A stretch of 64,000 bases of DNA from Sphingobacterium endophyticum (GTDB lineage: Bacteria > Bacteroidota > Bacteroidia > Sphingobacteriales > Sphingobacteriaceae). Positions 1 through 10,800 of this stretch are shown here, in pieces. Below the pieces are notes generated by a model, which saw only the letters and a list, made by a program, of their open reading frames with translations, was not told the origin of the DNA and ran no database searches. The stretch lies in assembly GCF_009733535.1 (NCBI RefSeq), contig NZ_SMMI01000006.1, forward strand, positions 62,001 through 126,000. Reading direction: 5' to 3'. The translations under genes and the position numbers were made by a program. Numbering within the stretch: position 1 is the first letter of the stretch; every line of letters starts with the position of its first letter.

Positions 1-513
1 AACAATTCAAAATACCTTAAGCTTTTCGACAATCTAATAGGTTTTTTGGAGAGAACTGAAGATAAGGACTTAAGCTTCAGGGACAACGATATCAACAAAA
101 TCATTAAAGATGCCTTCACTGAGATTACCAGATTAATCGGACATACGGTCAGGGCAATTCCCGTGACGGAAACCTATGAAAAGAAGATCTATTTCCCCGC
201 CTACTACGTTAGGAAGATCTTGATCTTTGCAGTGCTTCAATCACTTACCTACAGGCAATTAGGTCCTGTCCACAGATTCAGGCTTAGCTCAAAGGCTACT
301 GATTCTGCTGTCGAAATCCAGCTTAATTGGCTAGAGATACCACCACCCATCAACCGAACCCGCGATCAGACTCCCTCCATAAAGATTAGTGACGAACTCA
401 TCATGGACGAATACATTTCTGAACATCAGATCACTTCCTTTGGAGGCTCTGTAAAGTTCAATCCTGATAGAGATGCTAAAGCAATCCTTCTCATTTCGAT
501 TCCCAAGACATAA
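1..513 (+). CDS. C-terminal part of a probable sensor histidine kinase (5' end outside window)
   Basis: The reading frame is open from base 1, so the TTG at 46 is probably not the start and the gene begins upstream of the window. The visible 170 residues end in a pattern like the last strands of a HATPase domain (FGGSVKFNPD..AKAILLISIP). The segment VRKILIFAVLQSL sits where the N-box helix would be, but no convincing N, G1 or G2 box is visible, so ATP binding may be degenerate. A one-domain response regulator follows after 12 bases, which supports a two-component role. Family assignment is tentative. Confidence 0.5.
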   Translation, partial: NNSKYLKLFDNLIGFLERTEDKDLSFRDNDINKIIKDAFTEITRLIGHTVRAIPVTETYEKKIYFPAYYVRKILIFAVLQSLTYRQLGPVHRFRLSSKATDSAVEIQLNWLEIPPPINRTRDQTPSIKISDELIMDEYISEHQITSFGGSVKFNPDRDAKAILLISIPKT

Positions 514-525
514 TACTATGATTAG

Positions 526-930
526 ATGGCAGATATAGATAAATTAGAATTTATATTAGTGGACGATGACCAGATCTTCTGTACCGTAATAAGGCTGATT
601 TCTCGAAATTTCCCAGAAAGAGACATCTTCCTTAGGACGTTTCCGAACGGTAGTGAAGCACTCAGATTTTTCAGGGCCAACAAAGAATATAGTAACAAAG
701 AAAACCTAGTTGTATTTGTGGACATCAATATGCCCATTATGGACGGTTGGGAGCTACTGGAACATATTCAGCAGGAGGGTCTCCTGGATCCCGCGCTGAC
801 TCCCATCTACATTATCAGCTCATCAATCAGAGAGCGAGAGAGGACCACGGCCACAAGGGTACGTATTTTAAGAGGAATCCTTACCAAACCTATCAGCCAG
901 AAAGAGCTTTTTAACATCCTGTCAAAATAG
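526..930 (+). CDS. Single-domain response regulator (receiver only)
   Basis: A 134-residue CheY-like receiver without output domain. The acidic pocket is D13-D14-D15 (LVDDDQ), the phosphoacceptor is D66 (VFVDINMPIMDG), the switch Ser is in IISSS (about 98-99), and the conserved Lys is K121 (LTKP). All residues needed for phosphorylation are present. It starts 12 bases after the sensor fragment, so the two are probably one operon. A receiver alone must act by protein contact or as a phosphorelay intermediate. The target is not visible here. Confidence 0.9.
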   Translation: MADIDKLEFILVDDDQIFCTVIRLISRNFPERDIFLRTFPNGSEALRFFRANKEYSNKENLVVFVDINMPIMDGWELLEHIQQEGLLDPALTPIYIISSSIRERERTTATRVRILRGILTKPISQKELFNILSK

Positions 931-1214
931 GATTGAACCAGGATATGAAGCTTCACCAAATTTTAAGCGCAGAAAGAAAAACAAGTAAAAGTTCCGACCA
1001 ATAAAGAAGAAAATAGTCCCGACAAGACCAAAAACAAAAGAAAAAGGACATTTCCTGGAATCCATCCTCTATCGATAAAGAGCCAAAATGGAACTCCATG
1101 ATGTCCGTTACTATCGTAATCTTCATAGGATCCGATGTTCTATCTGAATTATTCCATCCCACCCATGACCTGTAATTCGGAAGAACTTCACATTGAACGG
1201 TAGGCCGGTTGGCC

Positions 1215-1478
1215 TTATGGCATCCTTAAGACATCCTGACTCAATTTCTCCGCCATCAACTCAATTTCTTGGTCTATGACCCACCTCTCTGCGTCCTTAG
1301 CAATATAGAGAGGCCTTGAATACCGGTCCATTTCTATAAGCCCAATGACTATAAAGAGTTCCGTTCCGTCTGAGGTTTGGCCAACCGAATTATCTTGTAA
1401 CGTATGAAATATCTCGAAAGTGTCGAAAAGGGAACTGAGCCTTTCGGCGAGTCGGCTTTTAATATATTCATGGTCCAT
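1215..1478 (-). CDS. Small hypothetical protein, 87 aa
   Basis: This open frame encodes an acidic, mostly alpha-type small protein beginning MDHEYIKSRLAERLSSLFDTF, with no signal peptide or membrane segment and no family I recognise. Composition looks protein-like (amphipathic start, few rare residues), but no promoter or ribosome binding site stands out. Another 97-codon frame overlaps its start and looks less protein-like. It may be a real small gene or chance. Confidence 0.3.
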   Translation of the reverse strand: MDHEYIKSRLAERLSSLFDTFEIFHTLQDNSVGQTSDGTELFIVIGLIEMDRYSRPLYIAKDAERWVIDQEIELMAEKLSQDVLRMP

Positions 1479-2050
1479 GGCGATTCAGGTAATCTGTTGA
1501 CAAAGATATATAATATCCTGAAGTTTTTGGAATCTCTGAACTGTTTGATCCCAAGAGGCCGTTTACGCAGGGTGGAACATCGGATTTATCGAAAGCCGGC
1601 AAGCGTGCCATAAAGGAGCAAATAATCGAGTTATAATGAGAAAATTCCTTGAATCCGAAGGGCGAACTGCTATTTCCTCGGTTTCCAGGGGAAGTATTCT
1701 GATGGCACTCAAGAACCTCCATACCCGGATGAAAAAAGGAGGACGCTGCATTTTCTGCCATTTTATTTTTTTATGGCGTATGAACTCTATGCTTAAACTT
1801 AAAATGCAGTAAATATATAAGGACCGACCATCGCAGATTGCCGGCCCAAGACCTAGGGACCTTGGGCACCTAAACTCAGCCAACATAGAAAAGCCTCTCA
1901 ATTTCATTCATCCGGCCCCCGCTCGCTGCCGGATTTTCCATCCTTCCAGCATAAGGCGATAGAATGAAGGTTTCCTGTACTAACTTAGGTTCCGGGCCAA
2001 TAGAGAAAGGGCCACCTGTAGGTAACCCTTTCGCAAATTCCCAACTATCC
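1479..2050. other. Stretch without a supportable gene
   Basis: Several short open frames exist on both strands, but they overlap one another and read as low-quality protein. I see no RNA gene, repeat or strong terminator. It lies downstream of the fimbrillin-like gene, which reads toward it on the minus strand. Confidence 0.4.
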
Positions 2051-3658
2051 CTACTTACATGTAATCCTTTTCTTTCCAGAGCCTTTACCGATTATGATCG
2101 TTCTTCCCGCTACCTTTTGGGTAACTACCACCGTATTGTCTCCAGTTGAGTTCCAGGTTACCTTATTAAAGGTCAGGTTATTTTTTAGCTTCAGCGGAAA
2201 CAACGGTCCGTTATTCACCTTGCTACCCAGCATGGTCACCTCGCCGTTTCTACTTATCAGGATCCTGACCAAAGGTGTCGCAAGGGAGCCTTTCATATTG
2301 TATATCTGGTCGATGCCATTGGTAGCATAATCAGATCCATCGGCAAACTGAATGTTACGCACTATACCCAGAGAACTTGCCGTCTCGAACTGGATCTGCT
2401 CCAAATCGGAGGCCTTGAATATATGCTTCCCGTTCACCTTCATATTGAAGGCGTTGTCGAGTTCCGTTATGTCAAATTGGAATCCATAATTAGCCTGTGG
2501 CGCTATGAAGGTGTTCTGTATGACTTCATTATTCTTATAATATCTTTTTTCGTCGGTTTTGTATATACCTGTATAGGTCGTCCATCCCTCCTTCCAAGAA
2601 GTCTGTGGATAGCTCCAGTTCATCCCTTCGGCAGTGACGTCTTCAGAACACGACCTGAACTTGATGATTAGGTTATATCGCTGTCCGGGCATAATCTTAA
2701 TATTAGGAACGCTAATATTGGTCTTAGTCTCGGAATCGATCCTTATAGAGCCGATCTTAAAGCTGGCTGATTCCGTCCCTGGGCTTATCAGAAATGAGGG
2801 CGTACTGACTAAAGAACGTGATCCCGGTATAACAGCGGGAAAGGAAACGTTCGTCGAACCGTCCACATTTGGAAAAGATAGGGCACCATCCGAGAAATTG
2901 ATCGAACCGGTAACCTTTGTAGGGTTGAATTGAGTACCTGAAATTGCCTCGATCGATCCGGTCATGCTGTCGTCCATTTCTATGTAGGTGGTTATCTGGC
3001 TGAACTTATGCTGTAGAACAGCGTTCAGGTTGTTGTCACCAAAATTCAGCTTCATGGTCTTCTTGAAAAACATCAAGTCGCCAGATATATCCTTAAGGCC
3101 TGCCGTGGAAATTAAGTCCTTGTTGTAAACCGAAGGTAATTCCAGCTTGCTATTGACCGAATAGACAATAAAGGTGTAGGTCTTTCCTGCATCCAGCTGT
3201 AAGCCCGGTACAGAGGATTCGCTACCATAGGTATAATCGACAGAACTTACATATTGCCCACCTTCAGTATAGGCGACAAGTTTGTACTTAACCCCTTTTT
3301 CCAAGGTTTTAACCACAGGCTGTGCCGCGGCTTTCAATCCCGCCTCTGCAGAAGCACCGCTAGATCCGGAATCCCCATTAACGGCTCCCCTAACGACCGA
3401 AACTTCCATGGAAACCCCACCGTTAAGTTGAATCTCAGACTTTTGGATATCGTAATTAATTCTGCGTGTAGTACTCTTCCCTGCAACAAGAATCTTTTCT
3501 TCCTCAGGCTCCCCGACTGTAAGGTTTACCTTTAACATGGCATCCGCATTTCCTACCGTATCCTCTTGGGATTTCTGGCAGGATGTAAGCACTAGGAATA
3601 AAACCATGGCTTTAAATGCGTAGCTGAAACTCCTAAATAATCTTGATTTATCGTTCAT
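2051..3658 (-). CDS. Fimbrillin-family-like surface lipoprotein
   Basis: The 535-residue product starts at ATG 3658; a TTG three codons upstream is less likely. It has a lipoprotein signal with lipobox LVLTSC (Cys27), followed by a long beta-rich region with features of Bacteroidota fimbrillin/Mfa-like proteins: a repeated 'dAGKTYTFIVYS' type strand, a 'PGQRYNLIIKF' strand near residue 330, and an alternating hydrophobic beta pattern throughout. Such proteins are secreted as lipoproteins and may build pilus-like or adhesin structures. Accessory pilus genes are not adjacent. A 56-codon gene lies just upstream with a 20-base gap and is probably cotranscribed. Family assignment is by architecture, not by a hit. 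Confidence 0.65.
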   Translation of the reverse strand: MNDKSRLFRSFSYAFKAMVLFLVLTSCQKSQEDTVGNADAMLKVNLTVGEPEEEKILVAGKSTTRRINYDIQKSEIQLNGGVSMEVSVVRGAVNGDSGSSGASAEAGLKAAAQPVVKTLEKGVKYKLVAYTEGGQYVSSVDYTYGSESSVPGLQLDAGKTYTFIVYSVNSKLELPSVYNKDLISTAGLKDISGDLMFFKKTMKLNFGDNNLNAVLQHKFSQITTYIEMDDSMTGSIEAISGTQFNPTKVTGSINFSDGALSFPNVDGSTNVSFPAVIPGSRSLVSTPSFLISPGTESASFKIGSIRIDSETKTNISVPNIKIMPGQRYNLIIKFRSCSEDVTAEGMNWSYPQTSWKEGWTTYTGIYKTDEKRYYKNNEVIQNTFIAPQANYGFQFDITELDNAFNMKVNGKHIFKASDLEQIQFETASSLGIVRNIQFADGSDYATNGIDQIYNMKGSLATPLVRILISRNGEVTMLGSKVNNGPLFPLKLKNNLTFNKVTWNSTGDNTVVVTQKVAGRTIIIGKGSGKKRITCK

Positions 3659-3678
3659 TTTACTCAATTCCTTATTAA

Positions 3679-3849
3679 TTATATTTCATTCCAATCAAAT
3701 TCCTTGGTCTGGTTGTCCTCTTCATACCATTGCTCCATTACCTGACCAGAACTGTTGTAGGGTTTTACCGAAGCTGACCCTGCCGCTATTCCCTCCTCTA
3801 ATTGAATATTAACAAATACGATAGAAGGACGACTGTAACATTTTTTCAT
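3679..3849 (-). CDS. Small 56-aa protein upstream of fimbrillin-like gene
   Basis: An uninterrupted frame on the minus strand from ATG 3849 to TAA 3679 encodes MKKCYSRPSIVFVNIQLEEG and continues with IAAGSASVKP and an acidic, Trp-containing tail (EQWYEEDN..KEFDWNEI). The pattern of a basic start, a beta strand ending in an acidic patch, then 'AAGSASV' resembles short proteins that I recall lying directly before fimbrillin-like genes in Sphingobacteriaceae. It has no signal peptide. The 20-base spacing to the lipoprotein gene and a TAnnTTTG box upstream support one operon. Function unknown. Confidence 0.6.
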   Translation of the reverse strand: MKKCYSRPSIVFVNIQLEEGIAAGSASVKPYNSSGQVMEQWYEEDNQTKEFDWNEI

Positions 3850-3926
3850 TTTAATTACCTTTAAAATCTACCAACTGACCAAACTGGAAAGTCGGTTATC
3901 TTTCTCTATTAATTTATCTACGCCGG

Positions 3927-3934
3927 CAAAGGTA
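3927..3934 (-). promoter_or_regulatory. Bacteroidota -7 box for the small gene/fimbrillin operon
   Basis: On the minus strand the bases read TACCTTTG, a full match to TAnnTTTG, about 80 bases before the small gene start. No clean TTTG is present at -33. Confidence 0.4.
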
Positions 3935-4431
3935 ATCTTTTGGTGAAAAATAAATTTTACCGACAGGATTTTAAACCCCTGTTAATTTTTTTTTGTAGCA
4001 AATAGCCGACATCAGCGCCGTTAACTAAAAGGGAGAAAAAAATAAAACTAACCATATTGGTATTCAGGTTACATCGAAATCGATGCGGGCCAGACGACAA
4101 CCAAACGAAGAATGTTTACAATTAAGTTATGTCTCCAAGACTTTTCCCGGAAAAAATTGCAGAAGATAACGACCCAAAGATGCCTTGGCTAATTTATATC
4201 CACGAATCTACCTCAAATCAAAAGTTGGGCTTTAAGTTAAAATACTGACTAAAAAACCGCACATGCACCGAACTTTATCAGGAGACTCGCTTATATTTGA
4301 CCTGTTGATTAACGACTGGGGATATGGAAAACGCAGCAAATATACTAGAAGGCCTTTTAAATAAGATTTTGGACAAAAGGGAACCCAGTAAGATTCACCT
4401 ACAAGGACTACCTTTCCGGCTAGAACCCACC
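3935..4431. other. Intergenic stretch without a supportable gene
   Basis: AT-rich sequence upstream of the fimbrillin operon. A 61-codon plus-strand frame starting near 4324 overlaps the opposite hypothetical gene and does not look like a real protein. No repeat or RNA gene seen. Confidence 0.4.
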
Positions 4432-4821
4432 TCAGGATTTAGAGTCTCTTCTCAGAACCATAAAACATTCCTTAAGAAACTTATCTTTTACAAATTCATT
4501 CTTTTTTGATTTAGCTAAAAAAACTGACGCAACCTCCCTTTGTTTAAGATAATTAGATATAGAGTCCGGAGGTTGGGCCTGTCCTTCCCATAATGCATTA
4601 ACCATTGAAATAAATTGGAAAAGCCCTTCAAGATATACTAAGTCTTGAAGGGAAAGGAGGTACTCTTGCCAAATGCGTGGCAATATCGTACACTTAAAAG
4701 TTCCATCACCCTTGTTATAAACCATCGAATCGTAACGTTTTTTGGGGTCACAAAGTACTGCTGTAAGATTCGGGGGTGCGTATATTATTGAATTCTCAGT
4801 TGAAGGTTGATATAAAAGCAT
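4432..4821 (-). CDS. Hypothetical protein, 129 aa
   Basis: The product has no signal peptide. It contains a plausible globular mixture with an amphipathic middle (IWQEYLLSLQDLVYLEGLFQF) and a basic C-terminus. I do not recognise a family. It is flanked by intergenic sequence and has no obvious promoter, so it could be a chance frame or a gene remnant. Confidence 0.35.
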   Translation of the reverse strand: MLLYQPSTENSIIYAPPNLTAVLCDPKKRYDSMVYNKGDGTFKCTILPRIWQEYLLSLQDLVYLEGLFQFISMVNALWEGQAQPPDSISNYLKQREVASVFLAKSKKNEFVKDKFLKECFMVLRRDSKS

Positions 4822-5140
4822 TAAATAGAAACATTTTCTGTGCGGCCGTATTGTTCATCCTATACTATCAGTCTATCCTCCGCCCTTTGCCAGCTTTGAC
4901 TTCAAAGTGTATGGTTAGGGTTTTGATTAATTCAGAAAAACTATCAACACGGAAATCAGGCTAAAATCCGATCTGACCAACCTGATATGTTCTGGACCCT
5001 GTTATTTTCCCCGATCCATCTCACCGGTTATAGGAGTTCTATAATCATTGAGCCCTATAATTTCACTGGATTCAAATATGCACATTTTGGCATCAGAAAT
5101 AATCTCACTATGAAGGAGCTAGAAAAGCATCCCTCTAGAA
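4822..5140. other. Intergenic stretch, nothing recognised
   Basis: About 320 bases between the hypothetical gene and the broken ABC permease. No coding frame with protein-like composition, no hairpin with a T-run, and no repeats were seen. Confidence 0.4.
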
Positions 5141-7507
5141 TCACTCGTTCTTGAGGCTATCTACCGGATTTCTCCAAGCAGCTTTGATAGATTGGGAACT
5201 GACGGTAACCAAAGCAATTAATATAGCAACTCCACCAGCAACGGCCAACATCCACCATTGTAACTCGATATGATAGGTAAATCCATCAAGCCATTTATTC
5301 ATTGATATCCAAGCTATTGGTGAGGCTATAAGTAAGCCGATAATGACCAATTTGACAAACTCTTTCGAGAGCATGGCACAGATTCCTGCAACTGAAGCAC
5401 CAAGGACTTTACGTATGCCAATTTCTTTAACCCTGGTCTCTGCAATATATGAAGCTAGGCCAAATAGACCTAGGCATGAAATAAAAATGGCCAACAACGA
5501 GAATATAAAGGCTAAACGGCCCATCTGTTCCTCATCATTGAATTTCTTGGCAAACTGCTGGTCAACAAATTTATAATAGAATGGATATGATGGGTTGAAT
5601 TTCTTAGTGATTTTCTCTATTCCGGCGACTGTTTCAGACATAGAAGCTTTGGCCTTAGTGCGGATTACAATATTATAAAGATACTTATCTCTAGCAAGTA
5701 CCATTAAAGGCTGTACCTCTTCATAGGGAGATCCTAAAATATAATCTGAAATCACTCCAACAATAGTCAATGGATCATCCCCCCATTTAATTATCTTTCC
5801 TACCGGATCCTTAATACCCATTTGCTTAACAGCACTTTCATTGATCAAAATTGAAGCACTATCAGCTTTTATTCGAGCATAATCAATGTCCCGGCCAGCT
5901 ATCAAGTCCAGACCAAGGGTCTTTACAAAATCACTTTCTGTAGAAATCAAACCAAAAAAACTATTGCTAACCTGATCTGGAGTCGCACCTTCCCAGGAGA
6001 AATTTCCTCCAGCGGAACCCGATCTCTCTGCAATGGTCCAGCCTACCGTTCGGGCAACACTCTCAGCATATCCCTGACTGACCAATTCATTTTTGAAGGA
6101 CTCAAAATTCTTCTCCAAGTCTCCTTCTGCCGGAACCTCGATCAACTGCGATGATTCATAGCCAACAGTACGTTCACCACCAAATTTTATCTGCATCCGA
6201 ATGACCATGGTCGCCACAATCAGAAATATAGCAATGGCAAACTGTATAACCACTAAACTTTCACGTAGATTGAATAAACCCTTGGGTCGAAGGGCATCAC
6301 CTTTCAAGACCTTGATCGGTTTAAAGGAAGACAGTACAAAAGCTGGATAGACACCCGCTAGAAAGCCGGTGAGCAAAATAAAACTTAAACCGGTAATCCA
6401 AATCAAAGGATTGGTCCATGCAACTTGTAAAGGTTTGTCCAATATGCTATTAAAGATCGGCAAAAACACAATAGTCAAAGCTATAGCCACTAATCCCGCG
6501 CTCAACGCCAATAAAATGGACTCAAACAAAAATTAACTGATTAATGTCTTTTTCTTTGCCCCTATAACTTTTCTTACACCCACCTCTTTACTTCTTTTCT
6601 GACTGCGAGCAGTACTTAGGTTCATGAAATTGATACAGGCAATCAATAGAATCAATAACCCTATCCCTCCTACCAAACGCACCCTGTCAATCCTTCCTCC
6701 TGCTACAACTCCATTTTCAAACTCTGAATACAGATGCACCTTGGACATGGGATATAGAAATACAGAAGTCCATTTCAAATATCCTTCATTCTTCGTTACC
6801 AATGATTTTATTTTCTCATTAAAAGCATCAACGTCTGTTTGGGGTTTAAGCGATACATAGGTTATCAAAGAGTTATTGTTCCAGGTATTTAGACTTTTTG
6901 ATCGTTCTAAATCAATTGGCTTCAAATACTTAAAATCAAAGTCCGTATAGATTGGTAGGTCTTCCATAACTGCAGTCACCTTATACGGTGTCTCGTTCTT
7001 GATCAAAACCATCTTTCCGATAGGATTGTCATTTCCAAAAATACTTTTCGCCAATCCCTCAGTGATCACGATACTATTCGGCTCACTAAGGGCGTGATCT
7101 TTTGCTCCTTCTATAATATGAAAATCAAAGAGTTCTATGAAGCCTGGATCGACAGAATTTCCCTTTGCCTTTAAGTTCAATTCCCCATAAGTTAAAAGCT
7201 GGTCCTCTGTCCAAAGCATCCTTGCAGCATGCTCTACCTCAGGAAACTCAGATTCAAGCGCGGGAGCCGCTGCTGGCATGGTTATTCCATGAATATTAAC
7301 AACATTGTTCTTATCGGTCCTGTTCATCAACTTATAGATATTCTCCTTATTCTTATAGAAATTATCATATAGAAATTGATTTTGAACCCATAAGGCTATC
7401 AATAAAACCGAGGCTAGACCAATGGCCAATCCAATAATATTTATCGCAGAAAAACCTTTGTTCTTCAGCAAACTCCGAATTGCAATTTTCAAGTGATTAA
7501 GTATCAT
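5141..7507 (-). pseudogene. FtsX/MacB-type ABC transporter permease, interrupted by one in-frame TAA
   Basis: Reading minus from ATG 7507, the first 324 codons give an N-terminal membrane helix (FSAINIIGLAIGLASVLLIALW), a MacB-type periplasmic core domain, a second helix and KEVGVRKVIGAKKKTLIS. A TAA follows at 6535-6533. The same frame then continues at once with FLFESILLALSAG and goes on for more than 460 codons: three helices, a second periplasmic core, and the C-terminal FtsX domain (AETRVKEIGIRKVLGAS, ending DSLKNE). Family proteins of about 790 residues normally read '..LI.QFL.ES..' at this point, so the stop most simply replaces a Gln codon (CAA to TAA). There is no frameshift. The matching ATPase is not adjacent. 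A TTG at 6529 could restart translation, giving a two-piece permease, but loss of function or a sequence error is simpler. Confidence 0.85.
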
Positions 7508-7642
7508 ATCTCAACATGAATGGTGGAAATGTAAATGATGAGGTAGGCAATCAAAATATGTATATAATATTTTGATAAATCTAGCTCAGCATGAAAATAA
7601 CAATAGCATTGCCAAACAAGTAAATATCTAATAATAAGATTG

Positions 7643-7657
7643 TTACATATTTTGTAA
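7643..7657. repeat. Short inverted repeat upstream of the sialic acid operon
   Basis: TTACA-N5-TGTAA lies about 125 bases before the operon promoter. It could be a regulator site or chance in AT-rich DNA. Confidence 0.2.
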
Positions 7658-7757
7658 TTGTTCGATACTGAACACTAACTGTTTGAAATTGAACATTACT
7701 ATTGATTGCATTTTTAGAGAGAAGTTATATTTTTTATTAAAAAAATTATAAAAATAA

Positions 7758-7787
7758 TTGGCAGATAATATAAAAATTTTATATTTG
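7758..7787 (+). promoter_or_regulatory. Promoter of the sialic acid operon
   Basis: The -7 element TATATTTG (7780-7787) matches TAnnTTTG exactly. ATTG ends at 7760, leaving a 19-base spacer, the usual distance for the Bacteroidota -33 box (consensus TTTG). Transcription should start near 7793, about 40 bases before the SusC start codon. Confidence 0.75.
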
Positions 7788-7789
7788 TC

Positions 7790-7806
7790 TTTATGTAGTA
7801 CATAAA
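7790..7806. promoter_or_regulatory. Candidate operator of the FadR-type GntR regulator
   Basis: TTTATGTA-G-TACATAAA is a perfect 17-base palindrome with an 8-base arm on each side. It begins three bases after the -7 box, over the expected transcription start. Its core GTAGTAC fits the FadR-subfamily pattern GTa.tAC. The only regulator encoded in the operon is a FadR-type GntR protein (14149-14847), so autoregulated repression of the operon is the natural reading. Confidence 0.6.
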
Positions 7807-7832
7807 TACTAATCAATATAAACTCAATTATT

Positions 7833-10800
7833 ATGAAAACCATGTTAATCAGTTGCTTAAGCTGCTTTCTTTTGCTTCTTGTTGGTTATCCATCTTATTC
7901 TCAATCAAAAATTACCGGGAAAATTTTGGATGATAAGAATCAAGCATTGATGGGAGTGACGATTGGGATAAAAGGTAGCCAAACTCAAGTTACCTCCAAT
8001 GATTTAGGACAGTTTGAAATTGAAATTAATTCATTTCCAAGTACAATAATATTTAGCAGTGTTGGATATGAAACACTTGAACAGCAAGTCTTTGCAGGTC
8101 AAAATTATTTATCGATTCAATTAAAGCCTTCAGATACTAATATTGATGAGATTGTAGTTGTGGGATATGGAACCCAAAGCAGGAGAACTTTAACGACAGC
8201 TATTTCCAAAGTGGACGGGAAAGTCTTAGAGAATATACCAATCAGCACAATTGGAGAAGGACTTCGAGGTAAAGTTGCTGGAGCTCGAATTTATCAATCT
8301 AATAATACCCCTGGAGCAGATGCGGTTTTTAGAATCCGCGGGGGATCGTCTATCAATAAAACTAATGATCCATTAGTATTAGTAGATGGAGTTGAACGAG
8401 CTTTTTCAGGAATAAACCCAAATGATGTTGAATCAATAGAGGTTTTAAAAGATGCGGCATCTACAGCTATTTATGGTTCTCGGGCTTCTAATGGGGTTGT
8501 TTTAATTACAACCAAGAAGGGAAAAGATACCGGCTCTGCTAGAATTACATTTGATGCGAATTACGCATATCAGACACCAGAATCATTGATAGATTTCATG
8601 AATTCTCGAGATTATATTTCCACAGTAAGACCGGCTGTTGCATTAAGCCCAAACAAGAATTATAATTTCAATTCTGGTTATTCAGCAAGTTCTGGGAATG
8701 ATCTTACTTCCATTTATTCCACTCGATATTTAAAAAACGGAGAAAGTGTTCCTGCTGGTTATCAAAGTATGGCTGATCCATTGGACCCTAGCAAAACTAT
8801 AATTTTCCAAGATAATGATTTTCAATCTTTATTGTTTAGAAATACAAATTGGCAAAACTATTACATTGGCTTAGATGGAGGTAATCAGACTGTTCGATAT
8901 GCTGGAAGTACAGGTTACACCAAAGATGACGGGGTTGCATTAGGGACAAATTTTGACCGCTTTACTGCACGCGGAAAGGTAGATGTCAGTATCAATAAAA
9001 AGTTGACCTTTAACACCATGTTTGATTATTCAAATACCCTGTCATCAGCATTCGAAAATCAAATGAATGTTATCGCGAGGGGTTTAGCAACCCCACCAAC
9101 ACAAAAAATATACTATGACAATGGAAAACCAACCCCAGGATATAATGCAAGCTCGCCAAACCCCGTGTGGTGGGAGGCTACAAGGGATATTGGCAATAAA
9201 GACAAAAGGTTTTCTTTGTCTGGAGGACTGGATTATCAGGTTTTGGAATCGTTAAAAGCACAGGTTGTGGTTTCAAACTTTTCACATACCAACAACTATA
9301 GCTATTTTGAAAAAGCCCATGAATTTAGTGGCTTAAGAACAACCAGACAAAGTAATGGCCAATTAGATCGATTGAAGTTTGATGGATTATTGAATTATTC
9401 CAAAAATTTTGCTCAAAATCATGATTTGTCAGCTATGGTTGGTTATTCCTACCAACAAACTGATAATTCCAATTTTTCCGCAGCAGTTAATGGAGCTAGT
9501 TCAGATAAAGTCCCTTCATTATCAGCAGGCCCAAATAAAACAGATGCTGATAGTGATAAATGGAGGCAGGTATTGATCGGTTATTTTGGAAGAGCAAACT
9601 ACAGTTATAAGCAACGTTATTTATTAATGGGTACATTTCGATATGATGGTTCATCTTTGTTTGCCGAACAAAATAGATGGGGGTTCTTTCCCGGGGTATC
9701 AGCTGGATGGATAGTATCTGAGGAGGATTTTTTCAAGAACCAAAATGCCATAAATTACATGAAACTAAGAAGTAGTTTTGGTCAAACAGGAAATAATTCC
9801 ATCGGTCTGTATGATGCATTAGGTAGATATGTAGCTGATACTCGATATGATGGTAATGCAGGAATAATGCCTTCAATTATGCCAAACCGAGATCTAACAT
9901 GGGAAACCTCTACCCAATTCGACGCAGGAATAGATTTTAATGTTTGGAATAACAGATTAAGTTTCCAAGTAGATTACTTCAACAAAATAACAGAGAACTT
10001 GTTGTTCAGTATGGATTTACCCAATACATCTGGGTATTCAACCGTGCAAACGAATGTTGGTAAGGTGAAGTTTCATGGTTTTGATTTTGAGGTTGGTTCC
10101 CAAAATATAAAGAAGGAGAATTTTAGTTGGGACTCTAAGTTGACCTGGAGTTTTGTTAAAAATAAAGTACTTAAGTTACCAACCAATGGTCGCGAAAATA
10201 ACAGAATTGGAGGAATTCAATTGGCAGATGGATCGGCGTTTGGCGGGACAGCTGAAGGTGAATCTTTATACAGATATTATGGCTATCAAGTCGATCATAT
10301 CATCCAAACGAAAGAGGAGGCAGCCAATGCTCTATATGATGAATCAGCTAGGGGTTGGGACCCAGAAGATGGTAAAAGTATTAAAGGAAGAAAAATGCCC
10401 GGTGATTATGAATGGGTAGATCGAGATGGCGATGGAGTCATAACCAGTAAGGATCAATTTGAACTTGGAATGACTGTTCCACATAGTACAGGAGGGCTTC
10501 AGAATACCTTTACTTATAAATCTTTTAGTTTAAATGTATTTGTTGATTGGGCACTTGGCCATAGTATAAATCACAATGCTTACATGCGCTATTTCATGAA
10601 CACATTCGCGGATAATTACACCCTAGTAAATGATGTGAAAAACACATGGAAACAGCCTGGTGATAATGCTCAGTATGCTAGATTCTTTGCAAATGATCCT
10701 GATGTCGGAAATTCAAATTTTTCAAGGACCTCATCAGCCTTTAATTATAAAGGAGATTATTTGGCCATTAGAGAGGTCACTTTCCTTTATAACCTGCCAG

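Noticed and set aside
1468..1907. Two minus-strand frames (97 and 114 codons)
   Set aside because: They overlap each other in different frames, have many Ser/Pro and Cys residues with no fold-like pattern, and show no promoter.
7643..7843. 66-codon minus-strand frame over the sialic acid operon promoter
   Set aside because: Very AT-rich, overlaps the promoter, palindrome and start codon of the SusC gene, and reads as low-complexity residues.
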